Below are positions 35,729-43,406 of a DNA stretch of 47,604 nucleotides, in pieces. The notes beneath the pieces were generated by a model. That model did no database searches. It was not told where the DNA came from and worked only from the letters and a program-made list of their open reading frames with translations. Positions within the stretch are counted from its first letter, which is position 1. Each line of letters opens with the position of its first letter. Source of the DNA: an uncultured beta proteobacterium (GTDB lineage: Bacteria > Pseudomonadota > Gammaproteobacteria > Burkholderiales > SG8-41); assembly GCA_903885665.1 (NCBI GenBank), contig CAISJL010000062.1, positions 1 through 47,604 of the forward strand. Direction: 5' to 3'. The position numbers were made by a program, and so were the translations under genes.

Positions 35729-35749
35729 ATTTATTATTACCCCCTTCAA

Positions 35750-35803
35750 TCAATTCTTTATGAATAACCATCTAAATCGTAATTTGAAAGCGAGAAAAGT
35801 CAC
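35750..35803 (-). CDS. Possible 17-residue leader peptide upstream of the Bug receptor
   Basis: On the minus strand a strong ribosome-binding site (GGGAGG) lies 6 nt before a GTG at 35803. It opens a frame of 17 codons encoding MTFLAFKLRFRWLFIKN, then TGA at 35750-35752. The stop lies only two bases before the GAAGGGGG site of the downstream Bug gene, so ribosomes ending here could feed the next start. The peptide is short, basic and hydrophobic and resembles no family I know. It may be chance; the strong site and tight spacing are the only evidence. Confidence 0.3.
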   Translation of the reverse strand: MTFLAFKLRFRWLFIKN

Positions 35804-36001
35804 GTTCTTCCTCCCGACTAAGCCACCATATTCAACAGAGTCACCACATATCGTACGCAGTCCATAGCCTGTCGAGTTCTTCACTGACCTCTTCTACATG
35901 GTGCATAATTATTAAGACTAGCAGATGTAACCCTGATGCGCCAGTTTGATCATCAGGCACCTATCCTCAACAGGCGTCTATTCGGTAGCACTCACGATCA
36001 G

Positions 36002-36021
36002 TTTCTGATCCAGATCAGAAA
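36002..36021. promoter_or_regulatory. Perfect 9+2+9 palindrome, candidate operator
   Basis: TTTCTGATC, a 2-bp CA centre, then GATCAGAAA: two exact 9-bp arms. It lies in the middle of a divergent promoter region, about 275 bp from the Bug start at 35728 and 157 bp from the racemase-like start at 36178. The size and symmetry suit a dimeric transcription factor. No regulator gene is adjacent. Confidence 0.55.
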
Positions 36022-36080
36022 TCATCACATAAAACAGGTAAAATATTCAACAACTGTTGTTTTTTCAACGTCTTAGCCCC

Positions 36081-36120
36081 TGCACTGCACTTCACTGCAC
36101 TTCACTGCACTTCACTGCAC
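36081..36120. repeat. Decamer tandem repeat
   Basis: Three perfect copies of TTCACTGCAC (36091-36120) are preceded by a near-copy TGCACTGCAC (36081-36090). It lies about 60-100 bp upstream of the racemase-like gene, so copy-number change could alter promoter geometry by almost one helical turn per unit. Confidence 0.85.
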
Positions 36121-36177
36121 CGCTCTACTGTCTATTTCACTGCAGCCCATATCACTACAGCCCATACCACACACATC

Positions 36178-36837
36178 ATGAAATCACCTCGCATTGCACT
36201 TATACACGCCACACCCCTTGCGGTTGAGCCCATTACCAACGCTTTCCGGTGTCTCTGGCCTGAGGCACGCATCACTAACCTACTCGAAGATTCGCTAGCC
36301 CCCGATTTGGCCGCTGCTGGCCAATTACAACCCGAAATGATCGAACGCTTCCAGACGCTGTCGCGCTATGTCCATGGCTGTGGTGCAGATGCCATTTTGT
36401 TTACCTGCTCAGCGTTCGGTCCAGCCATAGAAGCCGTGGCGAGCACGCTCCCTATACCCGTACTCAAGCCCAACGAAGCCATGCTGGATGCGGCATTAGC
36501 AGTCGGTCACACCATCGGACTACTCGCCACTTTCGAGCCCAGCATTCCAGCGCTTCGCACTGAATTAGAAATCATGGCTACAGCACAAGAGCGCGCTATT
36601 CACATTGTCCCGGTTGCGATACCAGATGCCCTGATTGCTATTCAGCAGGGCAATGCTGCGCTACACGATCAACTCATTGCAAATGCCGCTACAACGCTCA
36701 CCCAATGCGATGTGCTCGTATTAGGCCAGTTCTCCATGGCAAGCGCTGCCAGACTCATCCCAGCACGCCCTGACTGCAAAGTGTTAACCAGCCCTGACTC
36801 TGCCGTACAACGCCTCAAAGATCTGTTTAAGCCCTGA
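36178..36837 (+). CDS. Aspartate/glutamate racemase-superfamily protein with a single catalytic cysteine
   Basis: A 219-residue Asp/Glu/hydantoin-racemase-fold protein. The first catalytic region is intact: AILFTCSAFGPAIEA, Cys77. In the second half, where racemases carry GCT, the sequence is VLVLGQFSMAS (residues 180-188), so the second cysteine is absent. A two-base racemisation mechanism is unlikely, and decarboxylase, isomerase or lyase chemistry is possible (inference). Similar proteins are sometimes annotated as arylsulfatase, which the sequence does not support. No signal peptide. The next gene, 171 bp on and on the same strand, is a Bug receptor. Confidence 0.8.
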   Translation: MKSPRIALIHATPLAVEPITNAFRCLWPEARITNLLEDSLAPDLAAAGQLQPEMIERFQTLSRYVHGCGADAILFTCSAFGPAIEAVASTLPIPVLKPNEAMLDAALAVGHTIGLLATFEPSIPALRTELEIMATAQERAIHIVPVAIPDALIAIQQGNAALHDQLIANAATTLTQCDVLVLGQFSMASAARLIPARPDCKVLTSPDSAVQRLKDLFKP

Positions 36838-37008
36838 TTAACGTTCACTTGATACTGTCACCCAAGGTCATTTACAGTTCGTAGTCTTTGTGCATTTCAC
36901 TCACTCTAATTTCAATCACTCTCATCAATCTAATCGCTCCACTGAGTTTCATGAATTCTAAATTGTTGCACCATCACATTATCCTAGCATCCTAAACAAG
37001 GCCTAATC

Positions 37009-38007
37009 ATGACTCGTCAACGCACATCTCTGACTGCCATCTGGATTTTATTTCTGACACTGCTATCCGTCAGTAACCACCTCTACGCTCAAACAAAATC
37101 GGCAGAGTATCCTAATAAACCGATTCGCTTTGTGGTGCCGTTTGTGGCCGGTGGGCCTACGGATATTCAAGGTCGTATGCTGGGTGAAAAGTTGGCACAA
37201 CGCGTTGGCCAACCCGTATTCATCGACAATCGCGGTGGCGCTGGTGGCAATATTGGTATGGAAATCACAACCAAAGCACCCCCTGACGGATATACCATTG
37301 TGATAGCAACCGTCGGCACTTGGGCAGTGAACCCACACCTATATAAATTACCGTTTGATATGATCAAAGACTTCGCCCCCATCACGCAAGTCTCCACATC
37401 ACCAGGCATACTCGTTGTGCATCCTTCCGTGCCAGCCAAGTCTGTCAAAGAACTGATAACCCTAGCACGCACGCGCCCTGGCACACTCAACTACGGATCG
37501 TCAGGCGTAGGTGGCTTTGGACATATCAGTGGCGAGTTATTTGCGTTGATGAGCAACACCAAAATGACCCATATCCCTTATAAGAGCTCAGCACCATCAA
37601 TGACCGATGTCATCGCTGGCCAAATTGAAGTGCTCTTTAATAACGCCATCTCCACTGTGCCCCATGTCCAAGCCAATCGCGTGCGCGCACTAGCCACTAC
37701 AGGTGCGAAACGCTTAGCAGTCGTTGCAGAGTTGCCAACGATTGCAGAAGCCGGATTGCCCGGCTACGAAAATTCATCATGGTCGGCAGTGGGTGCGCCT
37801 TCAGCTACACCTGCGATCATTATTAATCGACTCTCTAAAGAATTCAGCGCAATCCTTGCAGATCCAGAAATTCAAAAGCGACACGCTGACGTAGGCGCGC
37901 AAATCATTGCCAGCACTCCAGAACAATTTCATGCCTACCTCAAAGCCGAAGTGCTTAAATTTGGCAAGCTCGTGAAGGCCGCAGGTATTAAAGCTGCGGC
38001 AGGTTAA
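37009..38007 (+). CDS. Bug-family (TctC-like) solute-binding receptor
   Basis: A periplasmic binding protein of 332 residues, with signal peptide TAIWILFLTLLSVSNHLYAQ and the Bug core KPIRFVVPFVAGGPTDIQGR, VFIDNRGGAGGNIGMEI, APPDGYTIVIA, HIPYKSSAPSMTDVIAGQIE and the C-terminal LVKAAGIKAAAG. AAGG lies upstream of the ATG. It follows the racemase-like gene by 171 bp on the same strand, suggesting uptake of the acid that protein acts on. Ligand unknown, no membrane partner in the window. Confidence 0.92.
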   Translation: MTRQRTSLTAIWILFLTLLSVSNHLYAQTKSAEYPNKPIRFVVPFVAGGPTDIQGRMLGEKLAQRVGQPVFIDNRGGAGGNIGMEITTKAPPDGYTIVIATVGTWAVNPHLYKLPFDMIKDFAPITQVSTSPGILVVHPSVPAKSVKELITLARTRPGTLNYGSSGVGGFGHISGELFALMSNTKMTHIPYKSSAPSMTDVIAGQIEVLFNNAISTVPHVQANRVRALATTGAKRLAVVAELPTIAEAGLPGYENSSWSAVGAPSATPAIIINRLSKEFSAILADPEIQKRHADVGAQIIASTPEQFHAYLKAEVLKFGKLVKAAGIKAAAG

Positions 38008-38025
38008 TACCGCAATCAGTGACCG

Positions 38026-38150
38026 CTGCAACTGGTTAAGCTTGCAGCTGGTTAAGGTTGTAGCGATTTAAGTTGAATTAAAAATTACATTAAAAGTTAA
38101 ATTAAAAGTTAAGTTGAAAGTTAAATTAACAATTAAATTAAAGACTTAAA
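38026..38150. repeat. Low-complexity convergent spacer with two repeat types
   Basis: Two units of CTGCAACTGGTTAAG / TTGCAGCTGGTTAAG occur at about 38026-38056. They are followed by an AT-rich series of AAAGTTAAATTA-like units at 38071-38145. The spacer separates two convergent Bug genes. No stem-loop with T-tract was identified. Confidence 0.55.
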
Positions 38151-38157
38151 TGTAAAC

Positions 38158-39153
38158 CTATTCTGCAGGTATTCCTGCATCCTTAATCACACGCGCCCAT
38201 TTGGTAATTTCAGATTTAATATACGCCGCAAATACTGCAGGTGTTCCGCCATCTGGTTCAAAGCCCTGCACCTCGAGCTTCTGGCGCGTAGGGCCTGCCA
38301 AGACTTTCACCACCTCACTATGCAAGCGATCAACAATCGGTCGTGCAGTGCGCGCTGGTGCTAACAGCCCATACCAGGTCGCCGCTTCATAGCCTGCAAC
38401 TCCACCTTCGGCGATGGTGGGCAATTCAGGCATGGTCAAAGAACGCTTTGCAGTAGTGACAGCAACGGCCCGCAATTTATTCGACTTTACATGTGGCATT
38501 GCTGCTGGCAACGTTGCAAACATAATTTGCATCTCACCCGAAATCAAAGCGACCAGCGATGGGCCACCCCCTTTATAAGGCACATGTACCATATTTACTG
38601 TCGCCATCGACTTTAACATCTCACCAGCCAGATGCGAGGAGCTTCCAACGCCAGCGGACGGAAAATTGAGTGCGCCAGGACGCAGTTTTGCCAAGGTCAC
38701 CAGATCTTTAGTGGTTTTAATCGGTAAGGATGGATGCACCACTAAAATATTCGGCGTCACGGCCACCAAACTAATGGGCGCGAAGTCCGCAACCGGATCA
38801 AATCCCAATTTACGAAACAAACTCACGTTCACCGCATTCGGTGCCACATTGCCCATCAGCAAGGTATAACCATCTGCTGGCGCGCGCGCAGCCAACTCCG
38901 TACCAATATTACCTGTTGCACCACCACGATTATCAACCATCACACTGTGGCCGAATTGCTGAGTGAGCTGCTCAGCCATCACCCGTCCCACTTGATCAGT
39001 GCCACCACCGGGCGGATATGCCACAATCATCCGAATCGTGCGCGTCGGATACGACTCTGCGGCCTGCACTACCCAAGCGCATAGCATCAAGCACAGCACG
39101 ATGCCTAGTTGTCGCTGGCGCCGAACAGCATTGTGAGTGACAGTTTTAAACAT
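38158..39153 (-). CDS. Bug-family (TctC-like) solute-binding receptor
   Basis: A periplasmic binding protein of 331 residues, with signal peptide LGIVLCLMLCAWVVQAAES and the Bug core YPTRTIRMIVAYPPGGGTDQ, VMVDNRGGATGNIGTELAA, APADGYTLLMG and HVPYKGGGPSLVALISGEMQ. AYPPGGGTD is a common alternative form of the ligand-proximal first loop. It is the third gene of a minus-strand unit after an acyl-CoA ligase and a Gfo/Idh oxidoreductase, 83 bp downstream of the latter. Ligand unknown. Confidence 0.92.
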   Translation of the reverse strand: MFKTVTHNAVRRQRQLGIVLCLMLCAWVVQAAESYPTRTIRMIVAYPPGGGTDQVGRVMAEQLTQQFGHSVMVDNRGGATGNIGTELAARAPADGYTLLMGNVAPNAVNVSLFRKLGFDPVADFAPISLVAVTPNILVVHPSLPIKTTKDLVTLAKLRPGALNFPSAGVGSSSHLAGEMLKSMATVNMVHVPYKGGGPSLVALISGEMQIMFATLPAAMPHVKSNKLRAVAVTTAKRSLTMPELPTIAEGGVAGYEAATWYGLLAPARTARPIVDRLHSEVVKVLAGPTRQKLEVQGFEPDGGTPAVFAAYIKSEITKWARVIKDAGIPAE

Positions 39154-39236
39154 ACGCGGACCCTAATCGTTAAGTCGGATAAATAAAAAATAAAATTAAA
39201 TTAACTATTTAAATAAGCATCACGTTTGAAGCGCTA

Positions 39237-40343
39237 CTATTGCGCCAGCGGCAAACTCACTGGACGGCCCGTAGCAATCGAATGTTCAATTGCCAGTGTT
39301 GCCTCTAAATTGATTCGCGCCTCTGCTGGTAGCGCTAAAGAACACGGCTTATCCATAGACAAATGATCTAGCCATGCCCGCGTCTCGTTTGCAATCGGCC
39401 CCCAGAATTCACCCAAAGCCCAGTCGCCCGGTGTGCCGCTTTGCAAAAATACCATATTCACCTGATGATCAGGCAAATACACATGCGGAATACCAATATT
39501 GCTATACATTAATTGATCGGTGTGATCATCATCTAAGATCATCACTCCCTCAGTGCCCAGCACCTCAACCCGTGCAGCATGGCCTAAGGCCGGATACTTC
39601 TCAGGTAAAGCGTAACTCACGCCTAAGTTGACCACCGCACCATCAGCGTAAGTCAAAATGGCATAACTCACATCATCGACTTCCGGATAGCCGGCTGCTT
39701 TCAATACGCCTTTTTGACCACGCGCATACACTTCTACCAAGCGATTGTCAGCCACCGAACAACCTGCACCATGTAACCAGTTCATTAAATCAACATAATA
39801 CGTCAGAGCATCCACCACAGGCGTGGCATGACGGTTACGCGACAACATAGCCAAGGCCTGCGAGCGTGAATTAAATACGCGTGCCGCTCCACCGACCATA
39901 GTGCCAATTCGCCCTTTAATAATTTGCTCTTTAGCAATCAAATAGCGTTCTTTATAGCGCCGACTATAGCCCACATGCACACTCACGCCCGATGTTGCAA
40001 TCGCTTGAATCACCCGGTCTGCATCAGCCATAGTCAAGGCCAATGGCTTCTCGACTAACACCGGTTTACCCAAGGCTAGTGCTTGTAGAATCGGCTCTAC
40101 GTGCTCACCCTCGCTGGTTGACACAATGACAGCGGTAACCTCAGGGTGCGCAATGATGGCCTGATTATCTACGCCATGCACACTCGCACCAACTTTGGCG
40201 GCTAGCGCGCCAGATTTAGCCGGATCCAGATCACTGACCGCAATAAATTGCACTGCTGGATGGCCGGCAGCTAACTGCGCGCGCAAACTCCCAATTCGAC
40301 CAGAACCAATCACTGCCAAACCAATGCTCGAACGCTTATTCAT
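39237..40343 (-). CDS. Gfo/Idh/MocA-family oxidoreductase
   Basis: An NAD(P)-dependent dehydrogenase of 368 residues related to inositol 2-dehydrogenases. The Rossmann fold is LAVIGSGRIGSLRAQLAAG. The family EKP motif in KPVLVEKPLALT supplies the catalytic lysine, and the C-terminal substrate domain has VGYSRRYKERYLIAKEQI, DLMNWLHGAG and RVEVLGTEGVMILDD. Substrates in this family are polyols, sugars or, less often, other hydroxy acids. Ribosome-binding site AGGAGAG upstream of the ATG. It starts 10 bp after the acyl-CoA ligase, so the two are certainly one transcript. Confidence 0.93.
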   Translation of the reverse strand: MNKRSSIGLAVIGSGRIGSLRAQLAAGHPAVQFIAVSDLDPAKSGALAAKVGASVHGVDNQAIIAHPEVTAVIVSTSEGEHVEPILQALALGKPVLVEKPLALTMADADRVIQAIATSGVSVHVGYSRRYKERYLIAKEQIIKGRIGTMVGGAARVFNSRSQALAMLSRNRHATPVVDALTYYVDLMNWLHGAGCSVADNRLVEVYARGQKGVLKAAGYPEVDDVSYAILTYADGAVVNLGVSYALPEKYPALGHAARVEVLGTEGVMILDDDHTDQLMYSNIGIPHVYLPDHQVNMVFLQSGTPGDWALGEFWGPIANETRAWLDHLSMDKPCSLALPAEARINLEATLAIEHSIATGRPVSLPLAQ

Positions 40344-40353
40344 TTAATCTCTC

Positions 40354-41994
40354 CTAGATACCGCATCTCGCACCACGCACCGTTGGTGGTGCGAGATCCA
40401 CCGCGCGAGCGCGCAATTCAAGATCAGCACGCAACACCGCTTTAGCAATCTTATGCGTTGGCGTATGCGGTAGCGCATCCATAAAGGCTACAAAGCGTGG
40501 CACCTTTTGTGCCGCCAAACGCGCTCTACACCATTGCGCGATTTCCTCTGCAGTAGCTTGTTCACCCGCTTTGAGTGCGACCACTACAAAAATCTCATCC
40601 TCACCCAACTCCGATGGCACAGCAATCGTACCCGCCTCGCTCACCGCCGGATGCTCACCCACTACCCGATCTAATTCAGCGGCAGCAATATTCTCTCCTC
40701 GGCGACGAATAATATCGCGCTTACGCGACACAAAATAATAATACCCATCGGCATCACAGCGGACTAAATCTCCAGTCTTAAACCAACCCTCTTCAAACGC
40801 TTGCGCGGTCTGCTCAGGATCGCGGAAATAGCCTTGCATAATAATGGGCGTCTTCACCCATAACTCACCGACGGTATCTACTGGAACATCTTGCCCCAAG
40901 TCATCAACCACCCGACATTGCGCCCATGCGCGTTGTGGGTCAGGATGGCGACCGACAGGCCCCATGCTACCCACTTTTTGCGGCCCCTCAACCGGACTAC
41001 AGGTCACCCCCGGAATCTCAGTCATGCCATAGCCACTAATGCAATGGGTCACTCCAAACTCTTGCTCAAAAGTTGCAGCAACACTCGCTCGCACACCATA
41101 CATCCGACGAATACGATGCTCAGGCCGATACTCTGTGCGTGGACGAGTTTGCAAAATACTGCCTATGGCCTCGATGATATTGGCCTCCGTAGCTCCTAAC
41201 GCCACAGCAGACTGCCAGAAAGTGGACGCCGAAAAACGCGGCACAATCGCCAAGCTCGCCCCTGCAGCCAAAGTGCCAGCCACCGAATAAAACAAGGCAT
41301 TAATATGAAACAAGGGCAAGACAATCATCACCCGATCGTCATTTTGCAAATACACGCGCTGCACAAATGCCTCACCGCCGGTAATAAAACTACGCTGGCT
41401 GTGCATCACGCCTTTGGGGAAGCCCGTAGTACCCGAGGTGTAGACGATCAAACAAGTCGCCTCTGCCTGCACCTGATTGCGCTGTAACTGATTAGACTGC
41501 AGCTGACTGCGAGACACCATCGCCATCAAATCGCTTAAGGCCGCAATCGCAGCAAACGGCGCATCTAACATCACAAACCAAGCAGGCGCAGCCAAGCCCT
41601 CTGCGGCTGCTTGCGCTACAGCCAAGGTCTCCGCGCTTGCGGCCACCGCACTGACTTCAGCATGATGCAAAACATAGCGCGTCTCCTCAACACCAAACTC
41701 TGGATTGACTGGCACCATGATGGCGCCAATCCGTGCTAAACCAAACAACATCAAGACATGACCGTCGCAGTTACGTGCCATCACACCAACCCGGTCACCT
41801 GCTTTGATGCCACGATCCAGTAAGACTTGCGCAACCTGATCCACTGCTAGCGCAAACTCACCCCACGACCAAGTGCGGCCATCAAACAACATCCATGGCC
41901 GTGACGGATTGGTCGCAGCACGACTCAACAGCGCTTCATACAAGGTGTAACCATGCTGAGCATAACTTTGAATGACAGTTAAGGGTTTTTTCAT
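40354..41994 (-). CDS. AMP-forming acyl-CoA synthetase/ligase
   Basis: An adenylate-forming enzyme of 546 residues that activates a carboxylic acid to its CoA thioester. P-loop: CLIVYTSGTTGFPKGVMHSQ. Adenine motif: SGYGMTEIPGV. Hinge region: GWFKTGDLVRCDADGYYYFV. A8 loop: RRRGENIAAAELD. Catalytic lysine of the C-terminal domain: THKIAKAVLR. The acid is not identifiable; relatives include the CaiC- and alicyclic-acid ligases. The ATG at 41994 is chosen. An upstream frame opening at 42033 would read through a pentanucleotide repeat and add KEKKRKEIK, unlike the family. No GGAGG-type site; only the purine run AAAGAAAAGAAA lies upstream. Confidence 0.92.
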   Translation of the reverse strand: MKKPLTVIQSYAQHGYTLYEALLSRAATNPSRPWMLFDGRTWSWGEFALAVDQVAQVLLDRGIKAGDRVGVMARNCDGHVLMLFGLARIGAIMVPVNPEFGVEETRYVLHHAEVSAVAASAETLAVAQAAAEGLAAPAWFVMLDAPFAAIAALSDLMAMVSRSQLQSNQLQRNQVQAEATCLIVYTSGTTGFPKGVMHSQRSFITGGEAFVQRVYLQNDDRVMIVLPLFHINALFYSVAGTLAAGASLAIVPRFSASTFWQSAVALGATEANIIEAIGSILQTRPRTEYRPEHRIRRMYGVRASVAATFEQEFGVTHCISGYGMTEIPGVTCSPVEGPQKVGSMGPVGRHPDPQRAWAQCRVVDDLGQDVPVDTVGELWVKTPIIMQGYFRDPEQTAQAFEEGWFKTGDLVRCDADGYYYFVSRKRDIIRRRGENIAAAELDRVVGEHPAVSEAGTIAVPSELGEDEIFVVVALKAGEQATAEEIAQWCRARLAAQKVPRFVAFMDALPHTPTHKIAKAVLRADLELRARAVDLAPPTVRGARCGI

Positions 41995-42002
41995 CGCTTT
42001 AA

Positions 42003-42024
42003 TTTCTTTTCTTTTCTTTTCTTT
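42003..42024. repeat. Pentanucleotide microsatellite just upstream of the acyl-CoA ligase start
   Basis: A run of TTTCT units (four full copies plus TT) reads AAAGAAAAGAAAAG on the ligase strand. It lies 9 bp before the chosen ATG, where the ribosome-binding site should be. A change of one unit shifts the upstream open frame by 5 nt and also alters the purine run near the start. Confidence 0.85.
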
Positions 42025-42347
42025 AATCATCAATCTATGTTGAACGTTAAGATTTGTTTAAATGCTACAAACCTTTTAATTAACTCTAAAAAATTCTAAA
42101 TCTATCTACATCAATCAAAATCAATTAAATTAATTACATCAATAAAATCAATCAAAAAATCGATCATCAAATGTCTGGTTTTTTGGGCTCACAACATCCA
42201 TACACAAACCGAATTATCGTATAGAGATACCCTGCAGCGCCCCTCTATATCCCGATCCAACGCAGATGCAATTTTGGCATACAATGCGCGCTGCAACCAC
42301 GAACCAGTCCATATAAACGACGCAGTGCCTACAAATGAGGTTTTGAA
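42025..42347. other. Divergent AT-rich spacer between the ligase and the SMP-30-like gene
   Basis: From 42060 to 42165 the sequence is an irregular array of ATCAATCAAAATCAATTAAATT-like words. The right half is of normal composition and has a possible weak plus-strand -10, TACAAT (42280-42285), without a good -35. It ends with GAGG about 8 bp before the ATG at 42348. No gene was identified. Confidence 0.4.
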
Positions 42348-43268
42348 ATGAGTTTCTTTACACCCCCAGAGCGCATCACCGCTGAGGTCTTCGCGGAACT
42401 ACCCAAAAAATTTCGCCGCACCAAAGTCTCTGCCGAACGCTTGGCCGCTGGCCGCCCAGCACCACACGGCGGTTGCTTTCTCGAAGGCCCGTCCTTTGAT
42501 CGTAAAGGCAATTTATATGTCACCGACATCCCCTTTGGTCGTATTTTCCGGATCTCACCCAAAGGCACGTGGGAGCTCATTGTGGAATATGACGGCGAAC
42601 CCAATGGCCTAAAGATCCACAAAGATGGCCGTATCTTTGTCACCGATCACAAACGCGGCTTAATACTGCTTGATGCAAAACGTGGTCGCATTGAAACCAT
42701 AGTCTCGCGCTTTAATCTCGAAACCTTCAAAGGAGTAAACGACTTAATATTTGCCAGCAACGGCGATTTATATTTCACCGATCAAGGCCAAACGGGTCTG
42801 CAAGACTTAAGTGGTGCCGTCTACCGCCTGCGCGCCAATGGCAAGCTCGAACGCGTTGCCCATTGCATTGCTAGCCCCAATGGCATTGTACTGAACAAAG
42901 CTGAGAACACCTTGTTTGTCGCTGCCACTCGCGCCAATGCGGTATTGCGGCTACCGCTGCTCCCTGATGGCACAGTCAGTCGTGTTGGGGTGTTTATTCA
43001 AATGTCTGGTGGTCGCGGCCCCGATGGCATGGCCATTGACGTCAACGATGGGCTGGCAGTCGCTCACCCCGACATGGGAGCGGTATGGGTGTTTAATGCC
43101 CGTGGTGAACCACTATTCCGCATTGACTCCCCTGGCTCCGATGTAGTCACCAACTGCGCGTTTGGCAGCACTGACCCACACACCTTATATATTGTTGATT
43201 CTGAGGGTGGCGCCATCCTCACCGCTGAGCTACCCACTGCGGGACGCAAGCTGTATTCCCATAGTTAA
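42348..43268 (+). CDS. SMP-30/gluconolactonase/LRE-family protein
   Basis: A six-bladed beta-propeller hydrolase of 306 residues, probably a metal-dependent lactonase. Likely metal ligands: Glu in FLEGPSFDRKGNLYVTDIPF, Asn in GVNDLIFASNGDLYFTD and Asp in GRGPDGMAIDVNDGLAVAH. Repeated strand motifs (GNLYVTD, GRIFVTD, GDLYFTD, NTLFVAA) mark the blades. No signal peptide, so it should be cytoplasmic. Ribosome-binding site GAGG about 8 bp upstream. It is divergent from the ligase/oxidoreductase/Bug unit, and a Gfo/Idh dehydrogenase plus a lactonase could act in sequence on one sugar acid (inference). Confidence 0.92.
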   Translation: MSFFTPPERITAEVFAELPKKFRRTKVSAERLAAGRPAPHGGCFLEGPSFDRKGNLYVTDIPFGRIFRISPKGTWELIVEYDGEPNGLKIHKDGRIFVTDHKRGLILLDAKRGRIETIVSRFNLETFKGVNDLIFASNGDLYFTDQGQTGLQDLSGAVYRLRANGKLERVAHCIASPNGIVLNKAENTLFVAATRANAVLRLPLLPDGTVSRVGVFIQMSGGRGPDGMAIDVNDGLAVAHPDMGAVWVFNARGEPLFRIDSPGSDVVTNCAFGSTDPHTLYIVDSEGGAILTAELPTAGRKLYSHS

Positions 43269-43369
43269 TTTTAATTGCCCAATTAACCACCCAATTAACC
43301 ACCCAGTTAACCACCAAGCTAACCACCACATTAACTATCAAACTAATTGCCAAACTAATCACCAGATAT
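43269..43369. repeat. Degenerate 11-13-bp tandem repeat, AATTAACCACC type
   Basis: The spacer after the SMP-30-like gene consists of about eight drifting units such as AATTAACCACCC, AGTTAACCACCA, AGCTAACCACCA, ATTAACTATCA and AACTAATCACC. Divergence grows toward the right. It leads directly into the hairpin at 43370-43406. Confidence 0.75.
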
Positions 43370-43406
43370 AAACTACAGCGGTCCGCCCGCGGCGCCGCTG
43401 TAGTTT
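43370..43406. terminator. Perfect 12-bp hairpin between convergent genes
   Basis: AAACTACAGCGG (43370-43381) and its exact complement CCGCTGTAGTTT (43395-43406) enclose a 13-nt GC-rich loop. It separates the SMP-30-like gene from the convergent flavin reductase, and its right arm reaches into the reductase stop codon (43405-43407). On the plus strand it ends TTTATTTT, a modest U-tract, so it could terminate the SMP-30-like transcript. Confidence 0.65.

Larger units (their letters stand above)
35804..36177. other. Divergent regulatory region between the Bug receptor and the racemase-like gene
   Basis: This spacer holds a perfect 20-bp palindromic site (36002-36021) and a smaller inverted repeat AACAACTGTTGTT (36049-36061). 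A decamer tandem repeat lies at 36081-36120, and TCACTGCAGCCCAT / TCACTACAGCCCAT repeats at about 36137-36164. A TAAAAT word at 36039-36044 could be a plus-strand -10, but it has no good -35. No gene was found here. Confidence 0.5.

Noticed and set aside
36178-36837. Annotation as arylsulfatase
   Set aside because: The fold and Cys region are those of the Asp/Glu racemase superfamily; no sulfatase CxPxR motif is present.
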